From the NCBI GenBank assembly GCA_934635385.1, contig CAKTZI010000018.1, positions 1-64,000 of the forward strand: 64,000 bases of DNA, given 5' to 3'. Made by a program: the position numbers and the translations under genes. Source of the DNA: an uncultured Kiritimatiellota bacterium. Lineage in GTDB: Bacteria; Verrucomicrobiota; Kiritimatiellia; RFP12; UBA1067. Positions 41,749 through 51,918 of this stretch are shown one piece after another. Position 1 is the stretch's first letter. Every line of letters begins with the position of its first letter. The notes beneath the pieces were generated by a model. It searched no databases. It was not told where the DNA came from and saw only the letters and a program-made list of their open reading frames with translations.

Positions 41749-42786
41749 TCACATGAAGCGGAGCATGATCTGGCGGAAGATGTCGCGGAAGCGGATCGGC
41801 CAGAGGCGCGACGGGGTCTCGGCTTCGAGCGGATCCTGAATGAACGTCGGCAGGTCGGGGTTGAAGTCGAGCCCCGTGAGGCGTTCGAGTTCGTCGATCG
41901 AGATGATGTTGCGCGCGGCCCACTCGCGCCAGGTCACGTCCTGGCGGAACAGCATCGCGACGGCGCGCACGTCCATGCCTTCCTGCGCGAGGATGACCTG
42001 ATAGAAGTCGGTCGGCACGTCGATGTCCGTCAGGCCGAGCGTCTCGCGTCCGTACTGCGGCGAGATGCAGCCGACGATGACCCAAATCTCGCCGTAGCGC
42101 GCCGTCCAGAGGTCGGCGATGCGGTGCTCGACCTCGCGCCAGACGCCTCGGTTCAGGGCCGGTGTCTGCGGCGCGACGTTGGACATGAGGAAGGTCTTGC
42201 GGCGCTCCTCGTCGCCGTAGCGCGTGGCGATCGCGTAGTTCGGCGCCAAATGGCCGCGGTCGTAGCCGCTCTTCGCGTAGGCGTCGGGACGCGGCGCGGC
42301 GGGGACGGTGTGGTCGATGCGGAACGACGGACGCTTGCCGACCTCGAACTTCGCCTCCTTCGTCACGTGGTAGGCGCACCAGACGGGATGTCGCAGCGAG
42401 TCGGACCAGCCGAGGACGAATTCGCCGCGCCGGATGATGCGGATGTCCTTTGGCGCGGGCGCGCCGGTTCGCACGGGGGCCCCCGCGAAGAAGACCTGTC
42501 CCGCCGGGGCTTCGAGGTCGTATTCGTAGACGGCGTCGTGGCCCGTCCAGCCCAGCGCGTCCGTGATGTCCGCGAGCGGGTTGCCGAGCCAGAAGAGCGG
42601 CACCGTGACGGCGCGGGGGAGTTCGGCGAACTTGCGGTCGAGCCACTTGCGCGGATGGTGCACGAACCACTCGGCGCACCCGCCCCAGATCGTCAGGACG
42701 ACAAGCATCCCGACGCCGAGCTTCAGGGCCCGGCGTCGGGACGGCGTGCGCCCGGCTTTCCGTTTGCGTGGCTTCGTCCGCTTCAC
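41749..42786 (-). CDS. membrane-tethered DNA/RNA non-specific endonuclease (NUC1/EndA type)
   Basis: 345 residues. A basic N-terminus and one membrane helix (about 24-42) precede the beta-beta-alpha-metal nuclease domain. The catalytic motif is SGYDRGHLAPNYAIATRYG (His in DRGH, about 173-176), followed by FLMSNVAPQTPALNRGVW with the metal-binding Asn. It should degrade nucleic acid outside the cytoplasm, for nutrient scavenging or DNA uptake. The residues after the nuclease domain (about 300-345) are not recognised. Confidence 0.88.
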   Translation of the reverse strand: MKRTKPRKRKAGRTPSRRRALKLGVGMLVVLTIWGGCAEWFVHHPRKWLDRKFAELPRAVTVPLFWLGNPLADITDALGWTGHDAVYEYDLEAPAGQVFFAGAPVRTGAPAPKDIRIIRRGEFVLGWSDSLRHPVWCAYHVTKEAKFEVGKRPSFRIDHTVPAAPRPDAYAKSGYDRGHLAPNYAIATRYGDEERRKTFLMSNVAPQTPALNRGVWREVEHRIADLWTARYGEIWVIVGCISPQYGRETLGLTDIDVPTDFYQVILAQEGMDVRAVAMLFRQDVTWREWAARNIISIDELERLTGLDFNPDLPTFIQDPLEAETPSRLWPIRFRDIFRQIMLRFM

Positions 42787-42827
42787 CGTTCCCTCACCCT
42801 CTCACACCTCATCCCCCATCCCTCTCC

Positions 42828-43058
42828 TCAGAGGTCGCCAAGCTCGATGCGGATCGTCCGCGACTTCATCGCCTGGATGGTGTCGGGGTCGTCGTCGTTG
42901 GGGCCGTGGCGGAGAACGCCGTCCGCCTCTTCCGGCGCGGGGATGCGAATCTGCGCGCCGCAGGCGGGGCATTCGGTCTCCTGCCCGACCATGTCGAGCG
43001 TCGCCTGAATCTCCGTGTGGCACTTCGTGCAGAGGAAGTCCGTATAGTTGGCTGCCAT
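42828..43058 (-). CDS. small zinc-ribbon protein
   Basis: 76 residues. Two CxxC pairs (CTKC at about 10-13, CPACG at about 31-34) form a zinc ribbon; the C-terminus is acidic. No known function. It lies between the nuclease and nagB on the same strand. Degenerate CTCATCCC repeats (42787-42832) separate it from the nuclease and overlap its final codons. Confidence 0.75.
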   Translation of the reverse strand: MAANYTDFLCTKCHTEIQATLDMVGQETECPACGAQIRIPAPEEADGVLRHGPNDDDPDTIQAMKSRTIRIELGDL

Positions 43059-43073
43059 AAGCGGTGTTCCGAT

Positions 43074-43853
43074 TCAGAGGCCGAGTTTCGTGGCGCTGCG
43101 CCACTGGTAGTACTTCTTGAGCGTGAGCTTCTTCGCGGCGGCCTCGTCGCAGAAGACCCAGCAGTCGTTGTGCGCCTGGAGCGCGGAGGCCGTGCAGAAC
43201 TGGGTCATCGGGCCTTCGACGCAGCCCTTGACGGCGTCCTGCTTGTTCGCGCCAAACGCGAGCAGGATGATCTTCTTCGCCTCGCAGATCGTGCCGACGC
43301 CCATCGAGAGCGCGCTTTTCGGCACGGCCTCCATGTCGCCGTTGAAGAAGAGGCGCGCGTTGTCCTTCACGGTCGAGGGCGTGAGGTAGACGATGGACGT
43401 GCGGCTCTGAAGCGACGTGCCCGGCTCGTTGAAGGCGATGTGCCCGTCGGAGCCGATGCCAAGAACCTGCAGGTCGATGCCGCCGGCGGCCTTGATCTGC
43501 TTCTCGTAGGCCCTGCATTCCCTTTCGGGATCCTTCGCGAGGCCGTTGAGGACGTGCGTGTTCTTGATCTGAATGTCGATCTTCTTGAACAGGTTCTCGT
43601 TCATGAAATAGCGGTAGCTCTGGTCATGCGTGCCGGGGAGGCCATAGTACTCGTCGAGGTTCCAGCTCTTCACCTGCTTGTAGGAGACCTTCTTCGCCTT
43701 GACGGCCTTCGCCATCTCGTCGTACATCAGGACGGGCGTCGAGCCGGTCGCGAGACCGAGCACGGTCTTCGGGTTCTTCTTGACCTGTGCGGTGATCATG
43801 TCCGCCGCGAGCTTCGAGGCTTCCTCTTTCGTCTTGCAGATTACGACTTCCAT
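43074..43853 (-). CDS. nagB: glucosamine-6-phosphate deaminase
   Basis: 259 residues. It converts glucosamine-6-phosphate to fructose-6-phosphate and ammonia. GLATGSTPVLMYDEM (phosphate loop), WNLDEYYGLPGTHDQSYRYFM, GIGSDGHIAFNEPGTS (catalytic Asp and His) are all present. Start ATG 43853 has AGGGAAAAAG upstream; an earlier in-frame ATG at 43886 lies inside a palindrome and is less likely. Its leader contains a perfect 18-nt palindrome, a candidate operator. Confidence 0.95.
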   Translation of the reverse strand: MEVVICKTKEEASKLAADMITAQVKKNPKTVLGLATGSTPVLMYDEMAKAVKAKKVSYKQVKSWNLDEYYGLPGTHDQSYRYFMNENLFKKIDIQIKNTHVLNGLAKDPERECRAYEKQIKAAGGIDLQVLGIGSDGHIAFNEPGTSLQSRTSIVYLTPSTVKDNARLFFNGDMEAVPKSALSMGVGTICEAKKIILLAFGANKQDAVKGCVEGPMTQFCTASALQAHNDCWVFCDEAAAKKLTLKKYYQWRSATKLGL

Positions 43854-43885
43854 TTTCTTTTTCCCTATCTCGGTTCGTGTCAACA

Positions 43886-43903
43886 TGCGTTGAATTCAAC
43901 GCA
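43886..43903. promoter_or_regulatory. perfect palindrome in the nagB leader (candidate operator)
   Basis: TGCGTTGAATTCAACGCA is an 18-nt perfect palindrome between the nagB -10 box and its start codon, about 20 nt downstream of the expected transcription start. Typical placing for a repressor site. Confidence 0.55.
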
Positions 43904-43921
43904 GAACGCATGATGCGTAAA

Positions 43922-43930
43922 AGTATAGCA
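43922..43930 (-). promoter_or_regulatory. extended -10 promoter for nagB
   Basis: Minus strand TGCTATACT, about 68 nt upstream of the nagB ATG. Confidence 0.65.
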
Positions 43931-43946
43931 GAATCGCCTCTCCCCG

Positions 43947-44264
43947 TCAATGACCGGCGCGGTCGTCTGTCTTTTCGGGATAGGCGACCTTGACGCCCTT
44001 TGCGTCGATCGCGTAGCGGATGTTCGCCTGCGCGACCTGCATCGAGTCGTAGCGCAGGGTCAGAGTCTTCGCCGTCATGTCCCAGCGGTACGAGTCCTTC
44101 TCGACGCCGTTGTAGCGGGCGAGGGCCTCGACGACCTTCGCCTTGTCGGCTTCCTGAAGGGCCGGCAGCGAGACGGTCATCTCCCGGACGTCCGTCCGGC
44201 GGCAGCCGGGGAGGACGAAAAGGAGAAGTAAAAAGGAAGAAGTAAGAAGGAAGAAGTGCGGCAT
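43947..44264 (-). CDS. small lipoprotein with HMA-like domain
   Basis: 105 residues from ATG 44264. The signal peptide (FFLLTSSFLLLLFVLPGC, lipobox Cys about 19) is encoded by a CTTCTTCC simple repeat. The rest (VSLPALQEADKAKVVEALA, then LTLRYDSMQVAQANIRYAI) has the length and beta-alpha-beta pattern of heavy-metal-associated domains, but without a CxxC metal site. Upstream and in frame lie five 15-nt repeats, each with its own ATG (coding MSPLR), so translation could start at several places up to 44402. Function unknown. Confidence 0.65.
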   Translation of the reverse strand: MPHFFLLTSSFLLLLFVLPGCRRTDVREMTVSLPALQEADKAKVVEALARYNGVEKDSYRWDMTAKTLTLRYDSMQVAQANIRYAIDAKGVKVAYPEKTDDRAGH

Positions 44265-44270
44265 TCGTGG

Positions 44271-44345
44271 CGACATTCTCAGCGGCGACATTCTCAGCGG
44301 CGACATTCTCAGCGGCGACATTCTCAGCGGCGACATTCTCAGCGG
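44271..44345 (-). repeat. five perfect 15-nt tandem repeats carrying start codons
   Basis: Plus-strand unit CGACATTCTCAGCGG, five identical copies. On the minus strand each unit contains GAGAATG; as 15 is a multiple of three, the frame to the lipoprotein gene is kept for any copy number. Confidence 0.92.
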
Positions 44346-44399
44346 CATCATCATCGGCATTCTCATTTTTTCGTTGTCCTCTGTCTTTTGTCGTTTGTC

Positions 44400-44487
44400 C
44401 ACAATTCAGATTTCAGTTCTCAAATCTCAAATTTCAGTTTCTAAATCTCACCTCTCACTTCTCATCCCTCATCCCCCATCCCTTCCC
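44400..44487. repeat. degenerate ATTTCAG/CTCAAATCTC and CTCATCCC repeats
   Basis: AT-rich units (reverse complement of those at 28018) followed by CTCACTTCTCATCCCTCATC units fill the gap between the cysteine desulfurase stop and the lipoprotein leader. Confidence 0.75.
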
Positions 44488-45675
44488 TCACTCGAACGTC
44501 GTCACCTTCGTGTCCGGCCCGAAGGGCGAGAGCGCGCGCAGGTTGGCGATGACGGGCGGCAGCTTGTCGAGCACGTAGTCGACCTCGTCCATCGTGTTGT
44601 AGCGCGAGAGCGAGAAGCGCACGGAGCCGTGTATGGCCGTGAAGGGCACGCCCATTGCGCGGATGACGTGGCTGGGGTCGAGCGAGCCGGACGCGCAGGC
44701 GGAGCCCGTCGAGATGCAGATGCCGAGGTCGGAGAGGTGATAGGCGATCGCCTCGCCCTCGATGTACTCGAAGCTGACGTTGAGCGTGTTCGGCAGGCGC
44801 CGCGACGGGTCGCCGTTCACGCGCACGTTCGGGCACGTCGCGAGCAGTCCGGCCTCCAGCTTGTCGCGCATCGCCGCGACGGCGACCGCCTCCTTCGCCA
44901 TGCCGAGGCGCGCGAGCTCGCAGGCCTTCGCGAGGCCGATGATGTAGGGCACGTTCTCGGTGCCCGCGCGGCGCGAGCGCTCCTGGTGGCCGCCGAGCAT
45001 GAAGGGCTTCACCTTCGTGCCGCGCCGGACGTAGAAGAGGCCGACGCCCTTCGGCGCGTGGAACTTGTGGCCGCTCATCGAGAGCATGTCGACGGGCGTC
45101 TTCTTCACGTCGACGGGGATCTTGCCGGCGACCTGCACGGCGTCGGTGTGCAGGATCGCGCCGTGTTCCCGGCAGATCGCCGCGATCTCGTCCATCGGGA
45201 AGACGACGCCCGTCTCGTTGTTCGCGTACATGATCGAGACGAGCGCCTTTCCCTTCGCGGACGCGAGTTCGCGGCGGAGCTGGTCGAGGTCGAGGTTGCC
45301 GAGGGAATCGACGCCGAGCGTGACGACCTCGTGGCCGAGGGCCTTCAGACGGCGGCAGGGCTGGAGGACGGCGGGATGCTCGACGGCGGTCGTGATGACC
45401 TTCAGGTCCTTTCCGAAGTACTCGGCCGTGCCGCGAATCGCCGTGTTGTCGGACTCCGTCGCGCAGGAGGTGAAGACGATTTCGTCCGGCTCGGCGTTGA
45501 TGAACCGCGCGACCTCCTCGCGCGCGCGATCGACGAACTTCGCGACCTGGCCGCCGAAGGCGTGCATCGAGCTTGGGTTGCCGTAGAGCTCGTCGAAGAA
45601 GGGCAGCATGACGTCGCGCACCTCAGGCGCGACCCGCGTCGTGGCGTTGTTGTCGAAATAGACCGTTCTCATCAT
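44488..45675 (-). CDS. cysteine desulfurase (NifS/IscS-like)
   Basis: 395 residues. PLP-dependent removal of sulfur from cysteine for Fe-S clusters and thiolation. YFDNNATTRVAPEV at the N-terminus, the PLP Lys in SMSGHKFHAPKG (about 205), and the active-site Cys loop ISTGSACASGSLDPSHV (about 330). The Cys-loop length is that of class I (IscS/NifS). IscU is not adjacent. Two ATG codons lie in tandem at the start; the promoter box ends 8 nt upstream, a leaderless arrangement. Confidence 0.95.
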   Translation of the reverse strand: MMRTVYFDNNATTRVAPEVRDVMLPFFDELYGNPSSMHAFGGQVAKFVDRAREEVARFINAEPDEIVFTSCATESDNTAIRGTAEYFGKDLKVITTAVEHPAVLQPCRRLKALGHEVVTLGVDSLGNLDLDQLRRELASAKGKALVSIMYANNETGVVFPMDEIAAICREHGAILHTDAVQVAGKIPVDVKKTPVDMLSMSGHKFHAPKGVGLFYVRRGTKVKPFMLGGHQERSRRAGTENVPYIIGLAKACELARLGMAKEAVAVAAMRDKLEAGLLATCPNVRVNGDPSRRLPNTLNVSFEYIEGEAIAYHLSDLGICISTGSACASGSLDPSHVIRAMGVPFTAIHGSVRFSLSRYNTMDEVDYVLDKLPPVIANLRALSPFGPDTKVTTFE

Positions 45676-45683
45676 GGCGCGGT

Positions 45684-45692
45684 ATTATACCA
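45684..45692 (-). promoter_or_regulatory. leaderless-type promoter for the cysteine desulfurase
   Basis: Minus strand TGGTATAAT ends 8 nt before the ATG. Confidence 0.75.
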
Positions 45693-45727
45693 CAATCCGC
45701 CTGGCCGTGGCGGTTGCGTGGGGGCGA

Positions 45728-46531
45728 TTAGTCGATGTAAAGGGCGGGGATGTCCTGCGGGGTGCGCGGGCCGTCGGTTGCGGCCGCAGCCGTGGGTGTG
45801 GTCGTGGGCGTTGGCGTGGTCGTTTCGACGGGTGCGGCTTCGACTGACGGCGCGGCTTCCTCGGGCGCGCCGCCGGTCGCGCGGTAGAGCGCGCGGATGC
45901 CGAGCGCCAGCGCCCAGAGGACGAGCAGCGCGGCGCAGCCGAGCAGGGCGAGGCGCCAGACGGAGGCCGGCACGGCGAGCTTCGGGCGGTCGTGCATCGG
46001 CGCGGCGTAGCGCGAGAGCGTCGGCCCGCGTTCGGCGGCCGGCTCTTCGGGGGAGGGGGAGGAACTCACACGGAGAGACGGAGGCACGGAGTCCTTTTCA
46101 AAAAGGTCGTCGGATGGCGTGGTTCTTGGGGCGGTCGGGGTTGGTTCGGCGAAGAGATCGTCAGCTTCTCCCGAATCCGTCGTGGCGGTCTCCGTGCCTC
46201 CGTGTCTCCGTGTGAACTCTTCCCGCGTGCGCTCTTCCCGTGCGGTCGGGATCGGCTCGGGTTCGGGGGCGCGTTCGCGGATCTCCGGGTCGCGGTTGCC
46301 GTTGAAGATTTCCGTGAACTCGTCCGAAAGGGGCTTCGGGTCGAGGCCGACGGCGTTGCAGTAGAGGCGCACGAAGCCGCGTCCGTAGATGGCGGCGGGG
46401 ATGCTCGTGAAGTTCTCGGTCTCCAGCTCCTCGACGCGCGCGGGCGTCATGTGGGTCATTTCCGCGAGCTGGGCGACCGAGAGGCCCTTGGCCTCGCGCG
46501 CGGCGCGCAGGGTCTTTCCGAATTCGATCAT
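45728..46531 (-). CDS. RodZ-like helix-turn-helix membrane protein
   Basis: 267 residues. An N-terminal Cro/C1-type HTH (GKTLRAAREAKGLSVAQLAE, about 5-24, and YGRGFVRLYCNAVGL, about 50-64) is the RodZ pattern, followed by a long linker, one membrane helix (about 204-222) and a Pro/Thr-rich end. RodZ couples MreB to the membrane in rod-shaped cells; the periplasmic beta domain of E. coli RodZ is not visible. A 159-nt inverted-repeat cassette is translated inside the linker. Its ATG overlaps the ftsK stop (ATGA). Confidence 0.8.
   Translation of the reverse strand: MIEFGKTLRAAREAKGLSVAQLAEMTHMTPARVEELETENFTSIPAAIYGRGFVRLYCNAVGLDPKPLSDEFTEIFNGNRDPEIRERAPEPEPIPTAREERTREEFTRRHGGTETATTDSGEADDLFAEPTPTAPRTTPSDDLFEKDSVPPSLRVSSSPSPEEPAAERGPTLSRYAAPMHDRPKLAVPASVWRLALLGCAALLVLWALALGIRALYRATGGAPEEAAPSVEAAPVETTTPTPTTTPTAAAATDGPRTPQDIPALYID
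46061..46219. repeat. in-frame inverted-repeat cassette in rodZ (CACGGAG family)
   Basis: Left arm 46061-46091 and right arm 46190-46219 are near-perfect reverse complements built from CACGGAG(A/G)C units (left core CACACGGAGAGACGGAGGCA, right core TGCCTCCGTGTCTCCGTGTG). The 98-nt centre also codes protein. Confidence 0.9.
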
Positions 46532-49119
46532 GGTGTTGGTTCCTCCTGAATGAAGAGATCGGGTTCGCCGTCCGTCGGCGGCAGGTCGGCGTCGAGGGCC
46601 GCATCGTCGCCGGACGGCGCGGCGTCCGCCCCGTCGGCGGGCGCGTTCGCGTCGCTGCCGTTGAAGACGGCGAGCAGTTCCTCCTGCGACATGATGATCT
46701 GGCGCGGGCCCATGCCCTGCGGGGCTGAGACGATGCCGCGCTCGGTCAGCATGTCGAGGATCTTCGCCGCGTGGTTGTAGCCCCAGCCCATCTGGCGCTG
46801 GAAGTGCGAGGTCGAGGCGCGGCGCGTGTTGATGACGCACTCGACGGCCTTCTTGAAGTCGTCCGCCGCCGCGTCGGCCTTGACCTGCGCGCGCGCCTCG
46901 GCGGCGGAGGCCTTGGCGCTCGCGGCCTCCTCCTCCGGGTCGGCGAAGAGGTCTTCCTCGGCTTCCTTGATCGTCGAGAGCTTCTTCGTGAAGCGGTCGT
47001 CGAACTGGACGGTCGAGTGCTCCTCGATGAACTTGACGATGCGCTCGATCTCCGGGTCGCTGATCCACGCGCCCTGCGCGCGGACGAGAAGGCCGTCCTT
47101 CGACTTGAAGAGCATGTCGCCGCGCCCGATCAGGTTCTCCGCGCCGCCCGCGTCGAGGATCGTGCGCGAGTCGATGCCGGTCGCCGTCTTGAACGCGACG
47201 CGGCCGGGGATGTTCGCCTTGATCGCGCCCGTGATGATGCGCGCGTCGGGCCGCTGCGTCGCGAGGATGAGGTGGATGCCGGCGGCGCGGGCCTTGGCCG
47301 TCAGGCGCGCGATGTGCGGCGAGACCTCCTTCGAGCACTGCGACATGAGGTCGGCGACCTCGTCGATGATGATGACGATGTAGGGCACGGTCTTCGGCAT
47401 GTCGCTGCCGACGGCCGTGTCGCCGCCGAACATGTCCGTCTGCGTGAAGCTCGGCCGGTGGTTGAAGTCGTAGATGTTGCGGACGCGCGCGCGGGCGAAG
47501 AGCTTCAGGCGCTTCTCCATTTCCGCGACGGCCCACTTGAGCGAGAAGACGACCTTCTGGTTCTCGGTGATGATCGGCACGATGAGGTGCGGGAGCGCGG
47601 CATAGCTCGTGAACTCGACGGACTTCGGGTCGACCATGATGAGCTTCAGCTGCTCCGGCGTCTTCGTCATGAGGAGCCCGTTGATGAGCGAGTTGAGGCA
47701 GACGGACTTGCCCTGCCCGGTCGCGCCGGCGACGAGCATGTGCGGCATGGAGGCGAGGTCGGCGACGAGCTCCTTGCCGGCGGCGTCCTTGCCGAAGAGG
47801 AGCGGCAGCTCGCCCTTGGCGTTCCGCCAGGCGTCCGACTCGATGATCTCGCGGAAGGAGATGCCGGCCGGGGCGCGGTTCGGCACCTCGATGCCGATCG
47901 CCTCCTCGCCGGGAATCGGGGCCTCGATGCGGAGCGACTTCGCGTGCAGGGCGCCCATCAGGTTGTCGGAGATGTTCGTGACGGCCGAGTAGCGGATGCC
48001 GGGCGCGAGGTAGAGCGCGTACTTCGTGACGACGGGGCCCTGCACCGTGTAGGCGAGCGTGGCGTCGATGCCGAAGATCTTCAGCGTGTTGATGAGGCGC
48101 GCCGTCATCTCCTCGACGTCGCCGTGGTCGGCGGACGACTTCTTGAGCGGGTTCAGGAGCGAGAGCGGCGGCAGCAGGTACGGGCCCTTGTCCTCGGCCT
48201 CGGCGGCGGGCGCGGCGGCAGAAGGCGTCGGCTTCGCGGGCTGAACGGGCTTCGCGAGCGGCGCGGGCGAGAGGGACGCGGCGGGTTCGACGCGGCCGCC
48301 GTGCTTGGCCTCCCACTTCGCGAGCTTGGCGGCCTCCTTCTCGGCGCGGCGCGCCTCCTTGGCGGCGAGCTTCTCCTGGCGGATGCGCTCCTTCTCCTCG
48401 GCGCGCTGGCGGCGGGCGGCCTCCTTCGCGGCGGCGACGTCGGCGACTGAAGTCGCCGGCTCCGATAAAGATGAGAAGGGCGAGCCGTCTGAACTTCTTC
48501 CTTCTTCCTTCTTCCCTCTTCCCTCTTCCCTCATTCCTCTCCCCAGCGCCCAGCGGAAGATCGCGGCGAAGAAGTCCGCGAGGTTGCGCACACCGACGGC
48601 TCCGACGAGCGAGAGGGCCATGAAGATGACGACGAGGACGGCCGAGCCGAAGTCGCTCAGGAGCGGCGAGAGGCAGCGCGTCATCAGCAGGTAGCCGATC
48701 GCGCCGCCAGCGTCCGCGAGGTTGAGGTGCGCGGCGAGGGACGAGATGCCGTTCGCGTGCGTGCCGAGGACCTGCAGGAGGCAGGAGACGGACGCGAGGA
48801 ACGCCGTGAACCAGATCTCGCGGCGGCCGGGGCGCATGTGGCGGCCCCGAATGAGGCAGAGCGCGGCGATGACGCAGACGAGCGGGACAATCCAGATCGC
48901 GAGGCCGAAGACGAGGTAGCCGTAGTAGGCGAAGCCGTCGCCGAGCGCGCCGATCCAGTTGTGCGAAGGGGCGGGTGGCACGCACAGCTCCGGGCGCGCG
49001 CGCCAGTCGTAGGAAATCAGCGCGCCCAGCGGGAAGAGCGCGAGCGGAAAGAGAAGCCACGCGACGACGCTGCGCCGCGTCTCGGCGCTGTCAGGGAGTC
49101 TGGAGGGTTGTTCGGTCAT
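46528..49119 (-). CDS. ftsK: DNA translocase FtsK/SpoIIIE
   Basis: 863 residues. Four N-terminal membrane helices (about 18-190), a linker with a translated purine/pyrimidine repeat and a Lys/Glu/Ala coiled region (about 190-310), then the motor: Walker A GATGQGKSVCLN (about 468), Walker B IVIIIDEVADLM, and a C-terminal gamma winged helix (STSHFQRQMGWGYNHAAKIL, about 775-795) that reads KOPS-like sequences. It moves chromosomes away from the division septum. The start overlaps the mini-cdaR gene by 29 nt. Confidence 0.95.
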   Translation of the reverse strand: MTEQPSRLPDSAETRRSVVAWLLFPLALFPLGALISYDWRARPELCVPPAPSHNWIGALGDGFAYYGYLVFGLAIWIVPLVCVIAALCLIRGRHMRPGRREIWFTAFLASVSCLLQVLGTHANGISSLAAHLNLADAGGAIGYLLMTRCLSPLLSDFGSAVLVVIFMALSLVGAVGVRNLADFFAAIFRWALGRGMREEGRGKKEEGRSSDGSPFSSLSEPATSVADVAAAKEAARRQRAEEKERIRQEKLAAKEARRAEKEAAKLAKWEAKHGGRVEPAASLSPAPLAKPVQPAKPTPSAAAPAAEAEDKGPYLLPPLSLLNPLKKSSADHGDVEEMTARLINTLKIFGIDATLAYTVQGPVVTKYALYLAPGIRYSAVTNISDNLMGALHAKSLRIEAPIPGEEAIGIEVPNRAPAGISFREIIESDAWRNAKGELPLLFGKDAAGKELVADLASMPHMLVAGATGQGKSVCLNSLINGLLMTKTPEQLKLIMVDPKSVEFTSYAALPHLIVPIITENQKVVFSLKWAVAEMEKRLKLFARARVRNIYDFNHRPSFTQTDMFGGDTAVGSDMPKTVPYIVIIIDEVADLMSQCSKEVSPHIARLTAKARAAGIHLILATQRPDARIITGAIKANIPGRVAFKTATGIDSRTILDAGGAENLIGRGDMLFKSKDGLLVRAQGAWISDPEIERIVKFIEEHSTVQFDDRFTKKLSTIKEAEEDLFADPEEEAASAKASAAEARAQVKADAAADDFKKAVECVINTRRASTSHFQRQMGWGYNHAAKILDMLTERGIVSAPQGMGPRQIIMSQEELLAVFNGSDANAPADGADAAPSGDDAALDADLPPTDGEPDLFIQEEPTP
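48492..48544 (-). repeat. in-frame CTTCTTCC / CCCTCTTCC repeat in ftsK linker
   Basis: Degenerate CTTC/CCTCTT units code a Glu/Gly/Lys/Arg tract (GRGMREEGRGKKEEGR) just after the last membrane helix. Confidence 0.8.
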
Positions 49120-49246
49120 GGGCGTTGCTGGCGGGCGCTCCGCCCTCGGCGGAGCTTTGCTTGACGGCGTGGTAGAGGACGATGGCGAGGACGAGAGAGA
49201 GAAGCTTGAGGCCCCAGTTCCCCGTCAGGAATTCGAGTCGTTTCAT
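49091..49246 (-). CDS. mini CdaR: membrane anchor only
   Basis: 51 residues. FLTGNWGLKLLSLVLAIVLY is the start of CdaR/YbbR proteins (a short amphipathic LxNNWxLKLLSL segment leading into one membrane helix). All YbbR repeat domains are missing; about 25 residues follow the helix. It lies exactly where cdaR normally is, directly after cdaA: its ATG overlaps the cdaA stop, and its end runs 29 nt into ftsK. It may still bind CdaA through the membrane helix. It has to be read by position as it is very short. Confidence 0.65.
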   Translation of the reverse strand: MKRLEFLTGNWGLKLLSLVLAIVLYHAVKQSSAEGGAPASNAHDRTTLQTP

Positions 49247-50056
49247 TTGCGGGCCCCTTTCATGAAGCGGTCCTGGAGGCGTCCGAGCAGGCGGCTGGCC
49301 TTGTGTTCGCGGAACATGGCCTTCGCGAGCCAGCGCACGAGCGAGGGCGCGCACGCGGCGGCATCGGGGTAGCGGATGAGCCGCCCGTTGTGGGCGACGG
49401 ACACGGCGCCCGACTCCTCCGAGACGACGACGACCAGCGCGTCCGTCTCCTCCGAGAGGCCGACGGCGGCGCGGTGGCGCATGCCGCTGACGATGAGGTC
49501 GGGGTTGTTCGAGACGGGGAAGATGCAGTGCGCGGCGGAGAGGCGCCCGTCGCGGATCGTGACGCCGCCGTCGTGGAGCGGCAGGGGCGGCGTGAAGATG
49601 CAGGTCAGCAGCTCGCGCGAGAAGGTCGCGTGGAGCGGTACGCCCGTCTCCTCGTAGCTGCGGAGGCTGATGCCGCGCTCGAACGCGATCAGCGCGCCCA
49701 TCTTGCGCGCGGCGAGGTAGAGGATCGACTCGGCGATGAACTCCGGCGTCGCCGAGCCGTCCGTCTGGTACTTGCGCTTTTCGAGCGAGCCGAACGCGCC
49801 GACCTGGCTGAGGCCGCGCCGGATCTCCGGCTGGAAGATGACGACCGTCGAGATCGCGAGGTAGACGAGGAGGCTGTGCAGGATGACGGAGAGGACGGCG
49901 AAGTGGAAGACGAACGTGAAGAGGGTGAGCGTCGCGGCGAGCAGCCCGACGCCCATGAGGGCCTGCCCGAAGCGCGAGCCGCGCGCGCGCTTCAGGATCG
50001 CGTAGATGACGAGGTAGAGGATCGCGATCTGCGCGATCGCCGACAGGTCGATCCAC

Positions 50057-50064
<8 letters not shown>
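49243..50064 (-). CDS. cdaA: diadenylate cyclase CdaA
   Basis: 273 residues. Three N-terminal helices (about 8-90) and a DAC/DisA_N domain that condenses two ATP into c-di-AMP. The DGA motif appears as PLHDGGVTIRDGRL (Ala changed to Gly), and the RHR motif as GMRHRAAVGLSEETDALVVVVSEE (core GMRHRAAVGLSEETDA, about 196-211). c-di-AMP controls K+ and osmolyte uptake and wall homeostasis. It overlaps ftsH by 8 nt; the usual third gene glmM is not here. Confidence 0.93.
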
Positions 50065-51901
<1,837 letters not shown>

Positions 51902-51909
51902 AGGCGGAA

Positions 51910-51918
51910 ATTATACCA
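51910..51918 (-). promoter_or_regulatory. leaderless-type promoter for ftsH operon
   Basis: Minus strand TGGTATAAT ends 8 nt before the ATG. The region 51919-52090 to the next promoter holds nothing recognisable. Confidence 0.8.

Noticed and set aside
45728..49060. One 1110-codon minus-strand protein spanning ftsK and rodZ
   Set aside because: The first 840 codons are an out-of-frame reading of ftsK (Arg/Ala-rich); only the rodZ part is real.
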